Assembly: GCA_937901185.1 (NCBI GenBank)
Contig: CALCHR010000082.1
Location: 1-6,755, forward strand
From: an uncultured Bacteroidales bacterium
Lineage (GTDB): Bacteria > Bacteroidota > Bacteroidia > Bacteroidales > Bacteroidaceae
Direction of reading: 5' to 3'
Length of the DNA stretch: 6,755 nucleotides
Shown: positions 5,033-6,755 of the stretch, piece by piece
Layout: every line of letters begins with the position of its first letter
How positions within the stretch are numbered: position 1 is the first letter of the stretch
Program-made: the position numbers and the translations under genes
The notes under the pieces: generated by a model
The model's database searches: none
The model's input: the letters and a program-made list of their open reading frames with translations, nothing else
Told to the model about the DNA's origin: nothing

Positions 5033-6007
5033 TTATTTCTCAGAAAGGATGGTGTACTGCTCTTCCTCATACTTGCCATCTTCATCTACCTCTACGTAGC
5101 CTTCTTTCAGATAGAGTTGGTTATTCTTGAAGCTGATGGTAGCATTGCCGGCCATTTCTTCGTCTTCCATATCCTCGTAGTTCCAAGAGTAGCGGAGCTC
5201 ACCCTTAGCTGCATTCACCCAAGCCCAAGTGGACACCGCCAACATATCATTGGTGTAGCTCACCATGTATGTACCGGCCTTTGTAAACACTACATCCTTA
5301 GGCAGCGCTTCGCCAAAGACGCTTTCCACGGTGAGTTCTTCTTCTGCAAACTCTGAAAGCTTGTCGATAAAGGGTTGCAAGTTGTTGATGTAGCCGGTCT
5401 CGTCGAAGTATTTCTTACCATTGAACTTTATCACCATTCTAAAGGCCTTCACTTCCCAGGTGCGGCAGAGGGCATTGGTAATATCGCTGTTAGGAGCCTG
5501 GTTCTTCACGGCGGCAGTCATGGTTTCGGGTTCGCCACCTTCGGGAGTCACCACCAAAGCCACAGCATTGTCTGAAGTGCCTGTAAGTTCGATTGTGCCA
5601 AAGCCTTCCAACACGTAAACGCCTTCGCTGTTCACGGTGTACTTGCCGTAGATGATGCCGTTATAGCTGCTGCGGGTGGAGCGAACGCCGTTGTTGAGCA
5701 TGCTAAAATTGCGCGCCCAGCGGTTGGCCTTTTGCAATTCGGGCTTGAGCAATTTCTTAGCAGAATAATAGCCATTCAGCGTCACAATGTAATCGCCCGA
5801 AGCTGTCAGCTCGATAGACTTGTATTCGCTGCCGCCGTTCATCTCATAGAGCGCTGCATGCTCTTCGTATTCGGGTGCTGTGAGCGTTACGTTTTCAATA
5901 CCGGTACCTCCACCGTCGCCATCTTCATCATCTTCGCTACAAGCAGCCATGCTGCCACACAAGAGAACGGCCAAGAATGCCATTCCTACTTTTCTGAAAG
6001 TTTTCAT
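5033..6007 (-). CDS. Lipoprotein B, probably surface-exposed, function unknown (paralogue of lipoprotein A)
   Basis: 324 aa, same length as lipoprotein A and alignable without a gap. The signal peptide and lipobox (SMAAC, Cys23) and the acidic-Gly tether SEDDEDGDGGGTG are the same, so it should likewise be lipidated and probably exported to the cell surface. By hand count, identity to lipoprotein A is 60/70 at residues 1-70 and 35/40 at 101-140 (allowing for position 101-110 at 7/10), but only 10/40 at residues 201-240. Conserved anchors include TRSSYNGIIYG (111-121), YVLEGFGTIEL (131-141), ITNALCRTW (176-184) and VFTKAGTYMV (240-249). It is more acidic than its paralogue near the C-terminus (VEVDEDGKYEEE). 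Promoter and terminator are separate from lipoprotein A. No enzyme motif is visible; a ligand-binding or structural surface role is only a guess. Confidence 0.85.
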   Translation of the reverse strand: MKTFRKVGMAFLAVLLCGSMAACSEDDEDGDGGGTGIENVTLTAPEYEEHAALYEMNGGSEYKSIELTASGDYIVTLNGYYSAKKLLKPELQKANRWARNFSMLNNGVRSTRSSYNGIIYGKYTVNSEGVYVLEGFGTIELTGTSDNAVALVVTPEGGEPETMTAAVKNQAPNSDITNALCRTWEVKAFRMVIKFNGKKYFDETGYINNLQPFIDKLSEFAEEELTVESVFGEALPKDVVFTKAGTYMVSYTNDMLAVSTWAWVNAAKGELRYSWNYEDMEDEEMAGNATISFKNNQLYLKEGYVEVDEDGKYEEEQYTILSEK

Positions 6008-6053
6008 GATCTGTAAAATTTAATATAAGGTTAGTAAATAGTTTTCTAATGGG

Positions 6054-6061
6054 CAAATTTA
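6054..6061 (-). promoter_or_regulatory. -7 box of lipoprotein B promoter
   Basis: TAAATTTG on the minus strand, exact TAnnTTTG, about 47 bases upstream of the ATG at 6007. No TTTG at the -33 position. The block ATAAATTTGC and the AAATTTTACAGAT just before the start codon are shared with lipoprotein A; the two upstream regions are roughly 80-85% identical by eye. Confidence 0.7.
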
Positions 6062-6114
6062 TGATTTTATAACTAATAAGGATAGCCATCCAACTCTTTT
6101 TTTCCAAAAAGGTA

Positions 6115-6165
6115 CAAAAAATATGTGTGAGCCGCTCCCTCGGAAAGAGAACGGCTCACACATAT
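6115..6165 (-). terminator. Rho-independent terminator of the DUF1846 gene
   Basis: ATATGTGTGAGCCG (6121-6134) and its perfect reverse complement (6152-6165) form a 14-bp stem. On the minus strand an inner CTCTT/GGGAG pairing extends it past a 2-base bulge, and a U-run follows. No T-run follows on the plus strand, so it works in the minus direction. It starts 20 bases after the stop codon and separates this gene from the lipoprotein B promoter. Confidence 0.88.
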
Positions 6166-6184
6166 AATAATATAAGGCCGGCGC

Positions 6185-6755
6185 TTACTCTACCTCGCGT
6201 ACGGGGTCGCAGGTAAGGCCGATGCCGAGTTTTTTGAAAATCTTGTGGTCCACCTCGCTCAGCATCACGGTAGAGTGAACTTGGCAGCCTTTCAAGCGCG
6301 GCAACTGCTCCAAAGCTTTGGCGCAATCGGGGTCGCGGTTGCTCAAGATGGAAAGCGCCACGAGCACTTCGTCGGTGTGCAAACGCGGATTGTGGCCGTG
6401 CAGAAACTCCACCTTGGTCTTTTGGATAGGCGCTATCAGTTCTTCGGGAATGAGTTTTTTGTCGTGGGGAATGTCCGCCAGGTGCTTGAGGGCGTTGATG
6501 AGCAACGCAGCACTGGGACCGAGCAGCGAACTAGTGCGCGAGGTGATAATGGTGCCGTTGAGCAACTCGATGGCAGCTGTGGCCACTCCGCCGGAAAGTT
6601 CTCGGCGCTCCTGGGCAGCCACTGTGGTGCGGCGATACTCGGTGCGCAGTTTGGCCTGCTTGAGGATGAGGGCTATCTTGTTGACCTCGTTCTCATTGTT
6701 GCCTTTTTCCGCAAGGGTGCAGAGGGCAGAATAGTATCTTCTGATGATTTCCTCT
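6185..6755 (-). CDS. DUF1846 (UPF0371) domain protein, C-terminal part, cut by window edge
   Basis: The minus-strand frame is open from the stop at 6185-6187 to the window edge (189 complete codons), so the protein starts outside. The visible sequence begins EEIIRRYYSALC and continues through GVATAAIELLNGTIITSRTS, SSLLGPSAALLINALKHLA, NPRLHTDEVLVALSI, ALEQLPRLKGCQVHSTVML and FKKLGIGLTCDPV. These match the C-terminal region of the DUF1846 family, whose members are about 500 aa, so roughly 300 residues are missing. It is a predicted soluble cytoplasmic protein found widely in anaerobes and Firmicutes; to my knowledge its biochemical role is not established. A GTG at 6620-6622 and internal ATGs are not believable starts because family sequence continues upstream. 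It is followed by its own terminator. The last 11-12 codons are duplicated at 4638-4672. Confidence 0.9.
   Translation of the reverse strand, partial: EEIIRRYYSALCTLAEKGNNENEVNKIALILKQAKLRTEYRRTTVAAQERRELSGGVATAAIELLNGTIITSRTSSLLGPSAALLINALKHLADIPHDKKLIPEELIAPIQKTKVEFLHGHNPRLHTDEVLVALSILSNRDPDCAKALEQLPRLKGCQVHSTVMLSEVDHKIFKKLGIGLTCDPVREVE

Larger units (their letters stand above)
4670..6219. repeat. Tandem duplication, copy B
   Basis: About 1550 bp, beginning with the ddh remnant and ending in the intact DUF1846 gene. It is offset from copy A by 1538 bp at the left end and 1547 bp at the right end. The copies meet at GGC (4670-4672), a triplet also present at both parental ends (3132-3134 and 6217-6219). 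Confidence 0.88.

Noticed and set aside
4921..5356. Plus-strand frames over the lipoprotein B terminator and 3' end
   Set aside because: They read through the hairpin and lie antisense to conserved coding sequence. Copy A has no matching frame although the DNA is homologous.
3132..6219. A transposon-, phage- or integron-driven duplication, or a defence island
   Set aside because: There is no transposase, integrase, att-like repeat or defence-domain protein in the window. The junction shows only a 3-bp shared triplet. The tRNA at 1437-1508 has no duplicated 3' end nearby that would suggest integration.

Overview
The window looks like chromosomal DNA from a member of the Bacteroidales (Bacteroides, Prevotella or Porphyromonas relatives). 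The support is: promoters of the Bacteroidetes type (TTTG, 19 bases, TAnnTTTG), no Shine-Dalgarno sites, a tRNA without an encoded CCA, lipoproteins whose +1 Cys is followed by Ser and acidic residues as in Bacteroidetes surface-export signals, and a meso-diaminopimelate dehydrogenase of the short (~300 aa) form. Genus cannot be fixed by reading alone.

Layout. 1-1398 (+) is the 3' part of an S41 carboxyl-terminal processing peptidase. A consensus promoter overlapping its stop codon drives tRNA-Gln(UUG) at 1437-1508, which ends in a strong terminator. 1614-2135 (+) is a YgjP/SprT-like HELAH zinc metallopeptidase. 2262-3167 (+) is meso-diaminopimelate dehydrogenase (ddh), with a candidate promoter and a clear terminator. 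3494-4468 (-) and 5033-6007 (-) are two paralogous 324-residue lipoproteins, each with its own promoter and terminator. 6185 to the right edge (-) is the C-terminal part of a DUF1846/UPF0371 protein, with its own terminator.

The most informative feature is a tandem duplication of about 1.54 kb (3132-4672 and 4670-6219). The ancestral order was ddh -> <- lipoprotein <- DUF1846. The unit runs from the last 12 codons of ddh to the last 11-12 codons of the DUF1846 gene, and the two remnants are fused at 4670-4672 across a GGC shared by both parents. Since then the lipoproteins have diverged to about 63% identity without any gap, in a patchy way. The noncoding flanks keep the promoters, the terminators and, in each convergent spacer, a short array of about four 21-22 bp units. 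The core sequence of the units differs between the arrays, but each array is bracketed by inverted repeats.

The genes do not form a single pathway. The peptidase (envelope protein processing), ddh (lysine and peptidoglycan precursor synthesis) and the lipoproteins (probably cell surface) are all envelope-related, but I see no operon joining them. I found no mobile element, CRISPR array, defence system or phage gene. The new-looking material is the duplication, the paired 21-bp arrays and the uneven divergence of the lipoproteins.
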